A stretch of 64,000 nt of DNA from Butyrivibrio sp. M55 (GTDB lineage Bacteria > Bacillota > Clostridia > Lachnospirales > Lachnospiraceae), in NCBI RefSeq assembly GCF_900116865.1, contig NZ_FPCD01000004.1, positions 266,038 through 330,037 of the forward strand, in the 5' to 3' direction. This document shows, piece after piece, positions 43,113-52,786 of the stretch. Position numbers and translations under genes: made by a program. A model generated the notes under the pieces. That model was not told where the DNA came from and did no database searches. It saw only the letters and a list, made by a program, of their open reading frames with translations. Each line of letters begins with the position of its first letter. The stretch's first letter is position 1.

Positions 43113-45255
43113 GATTGGCAATGTCACACTTAATTTCAAACATTATTCCGGGGTCGATCTGTACAGTGACGGTGCTGTAGAGAACGATCTTCTTGAGATT
43201 GTAAAAAATCATAAAAAAGAAGAGTTTCAGGAAATTATAGAGAAAAAAGCAAGCTGGCCTATCCTCTACCATCTTTCTGAGCAGAGAGCGAATATTGTCG
43301 AGTGGATTCCTATGGATCCAAACGCAAAGGTACTTGAGGTCGGATCCGGATGCGGAGCGATAACGGGAATGCTTTCAAAGAAAGCAGCGAGTGTTGTTTC
43401 GTGCGATCTTTCGAGAAGAAGATCAGAGATCAATGCCTACAGGAACAAAGAATGCGGAAACGTGACCATTCACGTGGGAAACTTCAGGGATATTGAGCCG
43501 GATCTTGACAGAGATTTTGATTATATATTCCTTATCGGCGTGTTTGAGTACGGACAGGGATATATCGGAACGGACAATCCGTACGAGAAGTTCCTCAGAA
43601 TGCTTAACAGACACCTTAAAAAGGGCGGAAGAATTGTAATTGCCATAGAGAACCGTCTTGGACTTAAGTATTTTGCCGGATGTTCGGAAGATCATCTCGG
43701 AACATACTTTAAGGGAATCGAAGGTTATACGGCTGACAGCGTTGCCAAGACTTTTACAAGAAACGGACTTATCAATATATTTAAAAAGTGTGGAATGAAT
43801 GATTATCATTTCTACTATCCGTACCCTGATTACAAGCTCATGACAATGATCCATTCCGATTCTTATTTCCCTAAGTTCGGAGAGCTTCAGGACAATGTCA
43901 GAAACTTTGACAGGGACAGAATGATCCTCTTTAACGAGAAACATGCATATGAGGATCTTGTCAAAGACGGAATGTATCCGGATTTTGCCAACTCTTTTGA
44001 AGTAATACTGGGACCCGGGTTTGATACCGTATACAGTAAGTACAGCAACGACAGAGTTGATGAATTCAAGATAAGAACAGATATCGCCATAAGCAGAACG
44101 GGAAGAAAAGTTATTAAGAAATTCCCGCTGACTGAGGCTGCACGAGAGCATGTTTTCGGTCTAAGGGATGCTTATCTCGGACTTCAGGAGAAGTTCAGGG
44201 GCGGCGATTTTGAGATAAATGATTGCCAGATAGATGAGACGGAAGGATGTGCTGTTTTTTCTTTTGTAAACGGTGTTCCTCTTGCGTCACTTCTTGATCA
44301 GTGCATAGACAGGGATGATATGGAAGCCTTCGATGCACTTATAAATGAGTATATTAAGAGACTTAATTATAAGCCGGATTATCCTGTGTCCGACTACGAC
44401 CTTATCTTTTCCAACATAATGGTAAACGGACCTATCTGGACTATAATTGATTATGAGTGGACTTACGGAAAATGTATTCCGCCCAAGGAGCAGGTGTGGA
44501 GAGCACTCTATTGCTACAGACTCGAAGACAGGAAGAGAGAGAAGTTTGATCCGAAGCCTGTATATGAGAGACTTGGGTTAAAAGAAAAAGAGATGAAGGT
44601 TCTTCTTGATGAAGAATATGCATTCCAGAAATATGTTACGGGAAACAGAAAGTCTCTCGTTGAGATCTGGAAAGATATAGGAAGAAAAGTTATTGTTCCA
44701 AAGGAACTCTCAAAGTCGGCGGATGCGGCAAGAGCTGCAGACTGCGTTCAGGTTTACTTTGACGAGGGATTTGGATATTCGGAGGATGATTCGATATTCC
44801 CCGAGGAGCAATACGATGACAAGAACGAGATAAGTCTCGATATTCCGGTAGATTCAAGGTGCAAGGTGCTGAGGCTTGATCCTGCATTTGCTCCCTGCAT
44901 GGTTACAGTGATAGAGGCTGCATGGAACGGATTGTCTATCGAGGACGGCTCGGCGGATATTACACTTAAGCCTGTAAACGGCGAGTGGATCACAGATGAT
45001 TCCTTCATGTTTAATACAGACGACCCGAATATTGAGTTCGATCTTACGGCAAGCGGACTCAGTGTAAAGGAGAATAATCATCTCACGGTGAGACTTCTTA
45101 CTACGATGGTTCCTAAAAACGCCGCAGATGCTATTATCAATTCCGTTGATCTTCAGCCTAGTGCTGAGCAAAAGGAAAAAGTGGGGATAATAAAGAAAAT
45201 CGGAAGAAAGATTGTTGAAAAGCGTGAGGCACGTTATTACAGAGACGAGGAGTAA
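43096..45255 (+). CDS. WbdD-like bifunctional methyltransferase-kinase, candidate chain terminator
   Basis: A 719-residue multidomain protein. Residues of about 70-230 are a class I SAM methyltransferase (motif I VLEVGSGCGAITG from residue 79, then SCDLSRRR). Residues of about 320-470 look like a small-molecule/protein-like kinase: RKVIKKFP supplies the ATP lysine (341/342), SDYDLIFSNIMV the catalytic Asp433 or Asp435 with Asn440, and TIIDYEW the metal Asp452. Next is a beta-rich module (about 570-690). The C-terminus KIGRKIVEKREARYYRDEE is a basic amphipathic helix suited to membrane contact. This order matches WbdD, which caps O-antigen chains. The gene overlaps wzt by 17 bp. Confidence 0.78.
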   Translation: MQEQIKIGNVTLNFKHYSGVDLYSDGAVENDLLEIVKNHKKEEFQEIIEKKASWPILYHLSEQRANIVEWIPMDPNAKVLEVGSGCGAITGMLSKKAASVVSCDLSRRRSEINAYRNKECGNVTIHVGNFRDIEPDLDRDFDYIFLIGVFEYGQGYIGTDNPYEKFLRMLNRHLKKGGRIVIAIENRLGLKYFAGCSEDHLGTYFKGIEGYTADSVAKTFTRNGLINIFKKCGMNDYHFYYPYPDYKLMTMIHSDSYFPKFGELQDNVRNFDRDRMILFNEKHAYEDLVKDGMYPDFANSFEVILGPGFDTVYSKYSNDRVDEFKIRTDIAISRTGRKVIKKFPLTEAAREHVFGLRDAYLGLQEKFRGGDFEINDCQIDETEGCAVFSFVNGVPLASLLDQCIDRDDMEAFDALINEYIKRLNYKPDYPVSDYDLIFSNIMVNGPIWTIIDYEWTYGKCIPPKEQVWRALYCYRLEDRKREKFDPKPVYERLGLKEKEMKVLLDEEYAFQKYVTGNRKSLVEIWKDIGRKVIVPKELSKSADAARAADCVQVYFDEGFGYSEDDSIFPEEQYDDKNEISLDIPVDSRCKVLRLDPAFAPCMVTVIEAAWNGLSIEDGSADITLKPVNGEWITDDSFMFNTDDPNIEFDLTASGLSVKENNHLTVRLLTTMVPKNAADAIINSVDLQPSAEQKEKVGIIKKIGRKIVEKREARYYRDEE

Positions 45256-45264
45256 AAACGGGGA

Positions 45265-47376
45265 ATGCTTAAGGGGTTAGTTAAAAGTACTCTTGCAACA
45301 AAAAGAACAGCTAAATACAACAGGATGGTCAATGCCAAGGCATCAGCTTATGACAAATGGCAAAAGAACATCGAGAAGAGCCCTGTTATCCAGGCGGAAG
45401 CGCCCGTTCAGTATGAGACGGGAGAGAACGGAGAACTTATACCGCATAAGCTTCCGGAACCTAAGGTAAAGGTTGTTCCATATGCAAAAGTATGGGAGAT
45501 GACTGACGCCAAAAACGATGAAAACACGGTATACATTTTTGTAAGTCCAAAGGGAAAACTTACGAAAAGAGCCGGAGAAGTAATAAAACAGTATTTTATA
45601 GCGCATCCGGAGCATAACGTTGTTTATGCGGACGAGGATGAGATCGGAAGCGGCGGAAAGTATATCCATCCTTTCTTTAAGCCCGACTGGTCACCGGATT
45701 CATATCTAAATGCGTTTTATATAGGCAGTGTTTTTGCTTGCAGATCAAAGACTGTACACGATGCAATACCTGAATATGACAATGCTGTCAAGATGCTCGG
45801 AGGAACGGCGAATAAGAAAAATTCTCCCGAGCAGATCGGACTTGAAGCATCACTTCTTTCAGCCGACGTTCTCTTTTGCATGCTCGCTATTCATGAGAGG
45901 GCGTTTGCGAAGAGGACGGGAACGGAGCTTCCGATCGGTCATATAAGAGAGGTTTTGTTTCACAGAAACGCAGGGCAGGATGTCTTTTACGGAAGAGGTT
46001 TTCATAACTCAAGACATATGCTGCTTAAGCCAGTGACGGTGAGTATTATTATTCCGTCAAAGGATCATCCGGAGGTTTTTCAGCAGTGTCTTAATTCGAT
46101 AATCGAGACAACTAAGGATGCCGGAATAACATATGACATTGTTGTCATAGACAACGGAAGTTCTGCGTCAAACAGGGTTAAGTACGGTGTGTATGCATCG
46201 AGAGCACCAAGAAAAAACGGACTTACCAAGATAAATTATATATACAAGCTTCAGGACTTTAATTTCTCGGCTATGTGTAATCAGGGAGCGAGAAGCTGTA
46301 CGGGAGAGTATCTTCTTTTCCTCAATGATGATATTGAGGCGGTTAAAGACGGATGGTTGACGGAGCTTATTTCACAGGCCCAGCTTAAACATGTGGGAGC
46401 TGTCGGAGCAAAGCTTATCTATCCTAAGACCGATCTTATACAGCATGCGGGAATTGCAAATGTAAGAAGAGGCCCTGTTCACAAGCTTCAGAAGATGCAT
46501 GACAATAAGAGCCATTATTTTGGCTATAACAGAGGAATACACAACATGATAGGCGTGACTGCGGCCTGCCTTCTCATAAGCAGACGCAAGTTCAACGATG
46601 TGGGAGGTTTCCCCGAAGACCTTAAGGTTGCTTTCAATGACGTGGATTTCTGCTATAGTGTTTTTGAAAAGGGTTATTACAACGTTTGTTGCAATCATAC
46701 ATATCTTTTGCATCATGAGTCTCTTACAAGGGGACTTGATAACCTTGATCCGAAGAAGATGGAGAGACTGGCATCCGAGGGTGAGGTGCTCATGAAGAGA
46801 CACGCACACCTGTATAACAAGGATCCTTTTTACAGCCCGCATCTTACGGAAGATGAGACGATATCGGCGATCATTCCGAGAGAAGACTATACGCCTGTTG
46901 AGGATATTCCCTACATGTCGCCCGTTCTTCACGAGAAGGGTATCAAGGGCGCGAGAGAAGACCAGTGCCTGAGAGTAGGTTGCGAGTACAATGCGTCTAT
47001 GGACAACTGGCTTTATGGATTTAACACCGCCGATAACATGGAGGGATATTATCTCAAGGGATACAGTTTTGTTATCGGATCTGATAATGCGATTTATGAT
47101 AAAAAGCTCCTTTTGAGACTTGTTGAGAGATACGAGGACGGAGCGGGACCTGTGGGACCTGAAGTTTACAGCTTTACGCCTTATATCTGGTACAGACCTG
47201 ACATAAGGGTCAGACTCCAGGATCAGGTCAATGTGGACCTTACGGGATATAAGCTTAAGATTAAAAAGGGTGAGTTAAAACCCGGATTTTATCAGATCGG
47301 AATGCTTGCAATAGACAGAACGAGCAGGCTTAAGCTCATTAACTGGGTACCGAACATATTACATGTTAAGAATTGA
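45265..47376 (+). CDS. GT2 glycosyltransferase with degenerate N-terminal domain
   Basis: A 703-residue soluble protein. Residues of about 85-250 look like the end of one GT-A domain (VVYADEDEIGSGG, FFKPDWSPDSYLNAFYIG). From about 255 a full GT2 domain starts with VSIIIPSKDHPEVFQQCLNS, has the donor Asp motif in LFLNDDIEA and ends with AFNDVDFCYSVFEKGYYNVC and HHESLTRG. The C-terminal 170 residues are a beta-rich module of unknown role. Proteins like this extend rhamnan or galactan chains. It starts 9 bp after the methyltransferase-kinase and is followed by a second tandem-domain GT. Confidence 0.85.
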   Translation: MLKGLVKSTLATKRTAKYNRMVNAKASAYDKWQKNIEKSPVIQAEAPVQYETGENGELIPHKLPEPKVKVVPYAKVWEMTDAKNDENTVYIFVSPKGKLTKRAGEVIKQYFIAHPEHNVVYADEDEIGSGGKYIHPFFKPDWSPDSYLNAFYIGSVFACRSKTVHDAIPEYDNAVKMLGGTANKKNSPEQIGLEASLLSADVLFCMLAIHERAFAKRTGTELPIGHIREVLFHRNAGQDVFYGRGFHNSRHMLLKPVTVSIIIPSKDHPEVFQQCLNSIIETTKDAGITYDIVVIDNGSSASNRVKYGVYASRAPRKNGLTKINYIYKLQDFNFSAMCNQGARSCTGEYLLFLNDDIEAVKDGWLTELISQAQLKHVGAVGAKLIYPKTDLIQHAGIANVRRGPVHKLQKMHDNKSHYFGYNRGIHNMIGVTAACLLISRRKFNDVGGFPEDLKVAFNDVDFCYSVFEKGYYNVCCNHTYLLHHESLTRGLDNLDPKKMERLASEGEVLMKRHAHLYNKDPFYSPHLTEDETISAIIPREDYTPVEDIPYMSPVLHEKGIKGAREDQCLRVGCEYNASMDNWLYGFNTADNMEGYYLKGYSFVIGSDNAIYDKKLLLRLVERYEDGAGPVGPEVYSFTPYIWYRPDIRVRLQDQVNVDLTGYKLKIKKGELKPGFYQIGMLAIDRTSRLKLINWVPNILHVKN

Positions 47377-47402
47377 ATGTAAGGAATTGATTGGAAGTTT
47401 TT

Positions 47403-49463
47403 ATGTCAGAAAAAGATTTTGATTTTAAAGCAGCATATGAAAAAGAAAAGTTAAAGAGCGCAGATCTTGCATCAAGGATTGCGGAACTTGAAGATAAGAA
47501 CAGCGAGCTTGAATTTAAGCTTTCAAGGATCAAGAACAATCCTATCTGGAAGGCAAGTACACCTGCGAGAAATGCCATGCACTTTACGATAAGGCAGATC
47601 GACAGGGTGAGAAATCAGGGCTCTGTAAAGGGAGTTATCGCCAAGATAAAGTACAAGCAGGTAGAAAAAAAGGCCATGACTCATTACGGAACGGAGAGTT
47701 TTCCCACTCCTGAAGTAAGAAAAGAGCAGGAAGAGACTGTTTTCGAGAAAGCGCCTTTGATATCAATACTGGTGCCTCTTTACAACACACCTGAGAAATT
47801 CCTTAGAGATATGATCGAGTCTGTTCTTGTTCAGACATATTCAAACTGGCAACTTTGCCTTGCTGACGGTTCCGATGATGAGCATGTCGGACTTGTATCG
47901 CAGATTGTAAGCGAATATATGAAAGAAGGCAGAGCTTTGGACAAAGAGGGAAATTGCAAGATTTCCTACGAAAAGCTTGAGAAGAACGAGGGTATCTCGG
48001 GAAATACAAATCACTGTCTTGAGCTTGCAAAGGGCGAGTATATAGGTCTTTTTGACCATGATGATATTCTTCATCCGGAAGTACTTTACTGGTATGTTAA
48101 GGCTATAAATGAGGAGAATGCGGATTACATCTATTGCGATGAGACGACCTTTAAGGGCGATGACATCAACAAGATGATAACAATGCACTTTAAGCCTGAT
48201 TATGCTATTGATAACTTAAGGGCAAACAATTATATCTGTCATTTCAGTGTATTTAAAAGAACTCTCCTTGACGGAACAGAGCTCTTTAGAACTAAATTTG
48301 ACGGAAGCCAGGATCATGACATGATATTGAGGCTTACAGATAAAGCAGAGCATATCGTGCATATTCCAAAGCTTTTATACTACTGGAGATCTCATGCGGG
48401 AAGCGTTGCGTCGGATATAAGCGCTAAACCCTATGCGATAGAGGCTGCAAAGGGAGCCGTGGCAGACCACTTAAGGCGCCACGGATACGATCACTTTAAG
48501 ATTACAAGCACCAGAGCTTTTGAGACAATTTTTAAGATAAGCTATGAGGTTGTGGGAACACCTAAGGTAAGTATTGTGATTCCCAATTGCGAACATGCAG
48601 AGGATCTTAGAAGGTGCATAGATTCAATATATGAGAAATCTGTTTACGACAACTATGAAATCATAGTTGTTGAGAACGGAAGTAAGGGCTCTGAGATAAA
48701 GGGCTACTATGATGAACTTAAGTCAGGATCGTTAAAAGATATTGTGAAGGTCGTAGACTTCTACGAAGATAAGAGCAATCTTAATCCTGACGGTTCAAAA
48801 CCTAAGTTTAATTATTCTAAGGTTGTAAATTACGGTGTGAAGGCATCTGATGGTGAGTACATCATCCTTCTTAACAACGACACAAAGGTTATAACCGTAA
48901 ACTGGATAGAGGAACTTTTGATGTACGCTCAGAGAGCGGATGTCGGAGCGGTCGGAGCAAAGCTTTATTTCCCCGACAGAAAGATTCAGCACGCAGGTGT
49001 TGTTCTTAAGCTCGGCGCCCACAGAACAGCAGGACATTCCCATTACGGACAGGCAGGTATGAATCTGGGATATATGGGCAGACTTTGCTATGCTCAGAAT
49101 GTAAGTGCCGTTACGGGAGCGTGTCTCATGGTTTCACGAAAGAAGTACGATGAGGTCGGAGGACTTGACGAGACTTTTGAAGTGAGCCTAAACGATGTTG
49201 ATTTTTGCCTTAAACTCAGAGAAAAAGGGTATCTAAACGTGTTTACTCCTTTTGCTGAGATGTTTCATTACGAATCTCTTTCAAGAGGTCTTGACCTTGA
49301 GGGAGAGAATGCGAAACGCTATGAAGATGAGTCGGAACACTTTAGAACAAAGTGGAAGGAAATCCTTGATAAGGGAGATCCGTATTACAATCCGAATTTT
49401 TCTCTGGACAGAAGCGATTACAGTCTGAATGTTGAGGGGTATTCGAGTTTAAGGGATCAATAA
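47403..49463 (+). CDS. Tandem-domain GT2 glycosyltransferase with coiled-coil N-terminus
   Basis: A 686-residue soluble protein. Residues of about 10-50 are a coiled coil (EKLKSADLASRIAELEDKNS). Two GT-A domains follow: the first from about residue 120 (ISILVPLYNTPEKFLRDMIE, with the Asp motif in GLFDHDDILH), the second from about 385 (VSIVIPNCEHAEDLRRCIDS, with LLNNDTKV and SLNDVDFCLKLREKGYL). Each may form a different linkage, so one protein could polymerise a two-sugar repeat. ATG 47403 is chosen; the TTG at 47391 is less likely. It ends the exporter-glycosyltransferase block before a new promoter. Confidence 0.87.
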   Translation: MSEKDFDFKAAYEKEKLKSADLASRIAELEDKNSELEFKLSRIKNNPIWKASTPARNAMHFTIRQIDRVRNQGSVKGVIAKIKYKQVEKKAMTHYGTESFPTPEVRKEQEETVFEKAPLISILVPLYNTPEKFLRDMIESVLVQTYSNWQLCLADGSDDEHVGLVSQIVSEYMKEGRALDKEGNCKISYEKLEKNEGISGNTNHCLELAKGEYIGLFDHDDILHPEVLYWYVKAINEENADYIYCDETTFKGDDINKMITMHFKPDYAIDNLRANNYICHFSVFKRTLLDGTELFRTKFDGSQDHDMILRLTDKAEHIVHIPKLLYYWRSHAGSVASDISAKPYAIEAAKGAVADHLRRHGYDHFKITSTRAFETIFKISYEVVGTPKVSIVIPNCEHAEDLRRCIDSIYEKSVYDNYEIIVVENGSKGSEIKGYYDELKSGSLKDIVKVVDFYEDKSNLNPDGSKPKFNYSKVVNYGVKASDGEYIILLNNDTKVITVNWIEELLMYAQRADVGAVGAKLYFPDRKIQHAGVVLKLGAHRTAGHSHYGQAGMNLGYMGRLCYAQNVSAVTGACLMVSRKKYDEVGGLDETFEVSLNDVDFCLKLREKGYLNVFTPFAEMFHYESLSRGLDLEGENAKRYEDESEHFRTKWKEILDKGDPYYNPNFSLDRSDYSLNVEGYSSLRDQ

Positions 49464-49484
49464 AGCGTGATGAAATATAAATCA

Positions 49485-49493
49485 TGCTATAAT
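49485..49493 (+). promoter_or_regulatory. Extended -10 promoter of the phosphohexomutase gene
   Basis: A perfect TATAAT at 49488-49493 with TGC at 49485-49487, a TGn-extended -10 element. No good -35 is seen. It lies 36 bp before the ATG and just upstream of AAGGAGGG. Confidence 0.55.
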
Positions 49494-49528
49494 AAATCAG
49501 TAGTTTTATCCTAAGGAGGGAAGAAAAA

Positions 49529-51268
49529 ATGAGTGAAGCATCAAAACAGCTTGAATATTGGCTTAACGATCCATATTTTGATGACGAGACTAAACAGGAA
49601 TTAATGGCTATCAGAAATGATGAGGCTGAAGTTGAGGATAGATTTTACAGAGAGCTTGAGTTTGGTACCGGCGGACTTAGAGGCGTTATAGGTGCCGGAA
49701 CAAACAGAATGAACAAGTACGTTGTAAGAAAAGCAACACAGGGACTTGCAAATTATATCAAGAAAAACGGCGGCCCCGATGCAGCTAAGAAGGGTGTTGC
49801 AATCTCTTTTGACTGCAGAAGATTCTCACCCGAGTTTGCCGATGAGACTGCTCTTTGCCTTGCTGCAAACGGAATCAAGGCTTATGTAAGTGATATCTTA
49901 CGTCCCACACCCGAGCTTTCTTTTGCGCTCAGAGAGTTTGGATGTATCGCAGGTGTAATGGTAACGGCTTCTCACAATCCCCCGGAATACAACGGATACA
50001 AGGTATATTGGGAAGATGGCGCACAGGTAACACCTCCTCATGATACCGGAATAATTGCTGAGGTTGTGGCTATAAAGGACTATCATGAAGTTAAGACAAT
50101 GTCCAAAGAGGATGCAATCGCACAGGGACTTTATGTTTCTTTTGGAACAGAGATAGATGACAAGTACATGGCTGAGCTTAAGAAGCAGATCATCCATCAG
50201 GATGTTATCGATGAGATGGCTGATAAGTTCAGCATTGTATATACACCTTTCCACGGAACAGGTAACCTTCCGGTTAGAAGAGTTTTGAAAGAGCTTGGAT
50301 TTAAGAATGTGTATGTGGTTCCCGAGCAGGAAGCTCCCGACCCTGATTTCACAACTTTGGAATATCCCAATCCCGAGGATCCCAAGGCATTTAAGCTTGC
50401 GCTTGAACTTGCAAAAGAAAAGGATGCAGACATCGTTCTTGCAACCGATCCCGATGCAGACCGTCTCGGAATCTACGCTAAGGATCTTAAGACAGGCGAA
50501 TATGTCGGATTTACAGGTAATATGTCCGGTATGCTTATCGGTGAGTATATCTTAAGAGAGCGTACAAATACAAAAACAATGCCTGCAAACCCTGCTTTTG
50601 TAACAACTATCGTTACCACAAATATGGCAAAACGTGTTGCTGAAAAGTACGGACTTTATTATACTGAGGTTCTTACAGGATTTAAGTATATCGGTGAGCA
50701 GATCAAGATTTATGAAGAGAACAATCAGTCTCATAACTATGTATTCGGTCTGGAGGAGTCTTACGGATGCCTTGCCGGAACACATGCAAGAGATAAGGAT
50801 GCTATCGTTGCCGTTATGTGCCTCTGCGAGCTTGCAGCTTTCTATAAGAAGCAGGGCAAGAGCGTTTGGGATGCAATGATCGATATGTACGAAGAGTACG
50901 GCTATTACAAAGAAGGTCAGTATTCTATCACAATGAAGGGTAAGGAAGGCGCTGAGCAGATCGCAGCTATCATGGAGAAGCTCAGAAATAATCCTCCCAA
51001 GACATTCGGAAACTGGAAAGTTGAAGAGTTCAGAGATTATAAGACAGATAAAGTTATAAACATGGAGACAGGTGCAGAGTCCAAGACAGGACTTCCTTCT
51101 TCAAACGTTCTGTATTTTGCACTTAATGATGATTCATGGTGCTGTGCAAGACCTTCAGGAACAGAGCCCAAGATCAAGTTCTACATGGGCGTAAAAGGTA
51201 AGAACTTGGAAGATGCCGAAAAGCTTCAGAATGAACTTACCGAAGCTGTTAAGAATGCGGTAGGCTAA
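49529..51268 (+). CDS. Phosphohexomutase (alpha-phosphoglucomutase family)
   Basis: A 579-residue four-domain mutase of typical Gram-positive PGM length. The phosphoserine loop is TASHNPPEYNGYKVYW, the metal loop ATDPDADRLGIY, the sugar-binding loop GLEESYGC and the phosphate-binding loop RPSGTEPKIKFYM. It interconverts glucose 6- and 1-phosphate (or mannose/glucosamine phosphates), feeding RfbA and UDP-glucose synthesis. It has its own extended -10 promoter and a strong AAGGAGGG site, so it is likely expressed above its neighbours. Confidence 0.93.
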   Translation: MSEASKQLEYWLNDPYFDDETKQELMAIRNDEAEVEDRFYRELEFGTGGLRGVIGAGTNRMNKYVVRKATQGLANYIKKNGGPDAAKKGVAISFDCRRFSPEFADETALCLAANGIKAYVSDILRPTPELSFALREFGCIAGVMVTASHNPPEYNGYKVYWEDGAQVTPPHDTGIIAEVVAIKDYHEVKTMSKEDAIAQGLYVSFGTEIDDKYMAELKKQIIHQDVIDEMADKFSIVYTPFHGTGNLPVRRVLKELGFKNVYVVPEQEAPDPDFTTLEYPNPEDPKAFKLALELAKEKDADIVLATDPDADRLGIYAKDLKTGEYVGFTGNMSGMLIGEYILRERTNTKTMPANPAFVTTIVTTNMAKRVAEKYGLYYTEVLTGFKYIGEQIKIYEENNQSHNYVFGLEESYGCLAGTHARDKDAIVAVMCLCELAAFYKKQGKSVWDAMIDMYEEYGYYKEGQYSITMKGKEGAEQIAAIMEKLRNNPPKTFGNWKVEEFRDYKTDKVINMETGAESKTGLPSSNVLYFALNDDSWCCARPSGTEPKIKFYMGVKGKNLEDAEKLQNELTEAVKNAVG

Positions 51269-51274
51269 GCTGAG

Positions 51275-51348
51275 AGAACCTGCTGAGGTTCTTTCGAAGC
51301 TGGTTCGAACGTCTTACGTCGAGCGTAGCGAGAGGTAAGTTCCTTATA
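51275..51348 (+). repeat. Small hairpin cluster between genes
   Basis: In the 114-bp gap after the mutase gene, AGAACCT (51275-51281) pairs with AGGTTCT (51286-51292), then TTCGAA-type motifs recur, and a CTTAC/GTAAG stem encloses a CGAGCGTAGCGAG segment near 51312-51338. No long T-run follows, so it is not a clear terminator. It looks like a dispersed palindromic element or mRNA end structure. Confidence 0.4.
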
Positions 51349-51382
51349 TATGAAATAATAAATAGTTAGGATATAAATAATT

Positions 51383-52786
51383 ATGGGAATCAAAAATGCG
51401 GTCATAAAAACAATAACATATGCTAAGCGCAATGGTGTTGAGGCCGCATTTTTTGCTGCCCTTGAAAAAACTTCATTACGTGCTTCTGAGAATTACGAAT
51501 TTCATTCTCTTTCCGAAGATGTCCTTAAGGAACAGAACCTTGAGTACAGGCGATTCGCAGAGGAAGGGGAGACGGTGAACTTCAGCATTGTTGTTCCCAT
51601 ATACAACACTCCTTCGGAGTACCTTAAGGAGATGATCGAATCTGTTATAGCGCAGAGCTATGCAAATTGGGAGCTCGTGCTCGCAGATGCTTCGCCTGAA
51701 GCTCTTACTCTTGCGGAAGAATATGCGAAGAACGATCCGAGGATCAAGTATCATCGCCTTGAGGAAAATGCAGGGATTTCCGAGAATACAAACAGGGCAA
51801 TTGAATTTGCGAGGGGAGATTATATAGGTCTTTTGGACCACGACGATCTTCTTACTCCTGATGCTCTTTATGAGGTCTTTAGAGTCATTAAAAAGAGCAT
51901 GAAGCAAAATCATCTGTCCGGATATAAAAACTGCCCTATAAGGCTTATATATTCAGATGAGGATAAGTTTGAAGACAGCAATGGCGAGAGGCGCTTTTAC
52001 GAGCATCATGCAAAGCCCTCTTTTAACATGGACTATCTTTTTTCAAATAATTATATCTGCCACTTTACGGTTATAAGAGGGGATATAATAAAGAGATTAA
52101 AACTAAGGTCAAAGTTTGACGGTGCGCAGGATTTTGACTTATTTTTGAGAACAAGTTGCGAAGCGGCTCTTTCTATGGACATGGCTTCGGGACAGATGGC
52201 GCATATAAGTAAGGTTCTCTATCACTGGAGATGCCACAGCGAATCTACCGCTGCCAACCCTGCAAGTAAGATGTATGCTTACGAGGCGGGGCTTCGTGCG
52301 ATTGAATCGGCATTTAATGATGCAAAGATAGAAGCAGAAGTTTCAAATCTTCCGCATCTTGGTTTCTACAGGGTAGATTACAAGCCCGATATCCTGACAT
52401 GCAGAAAAGATATAGGATGTGTGGGCGGTAAGCTCGTAGATGATAAAAAGAAGATCGCGGGCGGAATATATGAAAAGGACAAAACAGCTCTTTATAAAGG
52501 GCTTTTAGTAGGATATAGCGGAGGGCTTCAGCACAGAGCTGTAGTTCAGCAGGATTGCTATGCGGTTGATATAAGATGCATGGCGATAAGACCTGAGTTT
52601 ATCGGCGCCTATGAAGAGATTACGGGCCGGAAATATTTAGATACATTTAATGATAATACTGCAGATGACAGATTTGCAGGGCTCTCTGAGGAAGAAATCA
52701 TAGAGTTCAGCTTCCGCGTGTGCGATGAAGTTAGAAAACGCGGACTTAGAATTATGTGGGATCCGCAGGTTGTTAAGAGGATATGA
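51383..52786 (+). CDS. GT2 glycosyltransferase with extra C-terminal domain
   Basis: A 467-residue soluble protein. The GT-A domain from about residue 65 has FSIVVPIYNTPSEYLKEMIE, NAGISENTNRAIEFARGDYI and the Asp motif GLLDHDDLLTP, with YSDEDKFED and the downstream HISKVLYHWRCH. These are shared with the first domain of the tandem GT at 47403. The C-terminal 130 residues are a diverged second GT-A half without clear catalytic residues. Its ATGA overlap with the next GT gene suggests the two act together, as a split version of the tandem enzymes. Confidence 0.85.
   Translation: MGIKNAVIKTITYAKRNGVEAAFFAALEKTSLRASENYEFHSLSEDVLKEQNLEYRRFAEEGETVNFSIVVPIYNTPSEYLKEMIESVIAQSYANWELVLADASPEALTLAEEYAKNDPRIKYHRLEENAGISENTNRAIEFARGDYIGLLDHDDLLTPDALYEVFRVIKKSMKQNHLSGYKNCPIRLIYSDEDKFEDSNGERRFYEHHAKPSFNMDYLFSNNYICHFTVIRGDIIKRLKLRSKFDGAQDFDLFLRTSCEAALSMDMASGQMAHISKVLYHWRCHSESTAANPASKMYAYEAGLRAIESAFNDAKIEAEVSNLPHLGFYRVDYKPDILTCRKDIGCVGGKLVDDKKKIAGGIYEKDKTALYKGLLVGYSGGLQHRAVVQQDCYAVDIRCMAIRPEFIGAYEEITGRKYLDTFNDNTADDRFAGLSEEEIIEFSFRVCDEVRKRGLRIMWDPQVVKRI

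Noticed and set aside
43423..44151. 242-codon minus-strand frame
   Set aside because: It is inside the methyltransferase-kinase gene, whose motifs are clear on the + strand.
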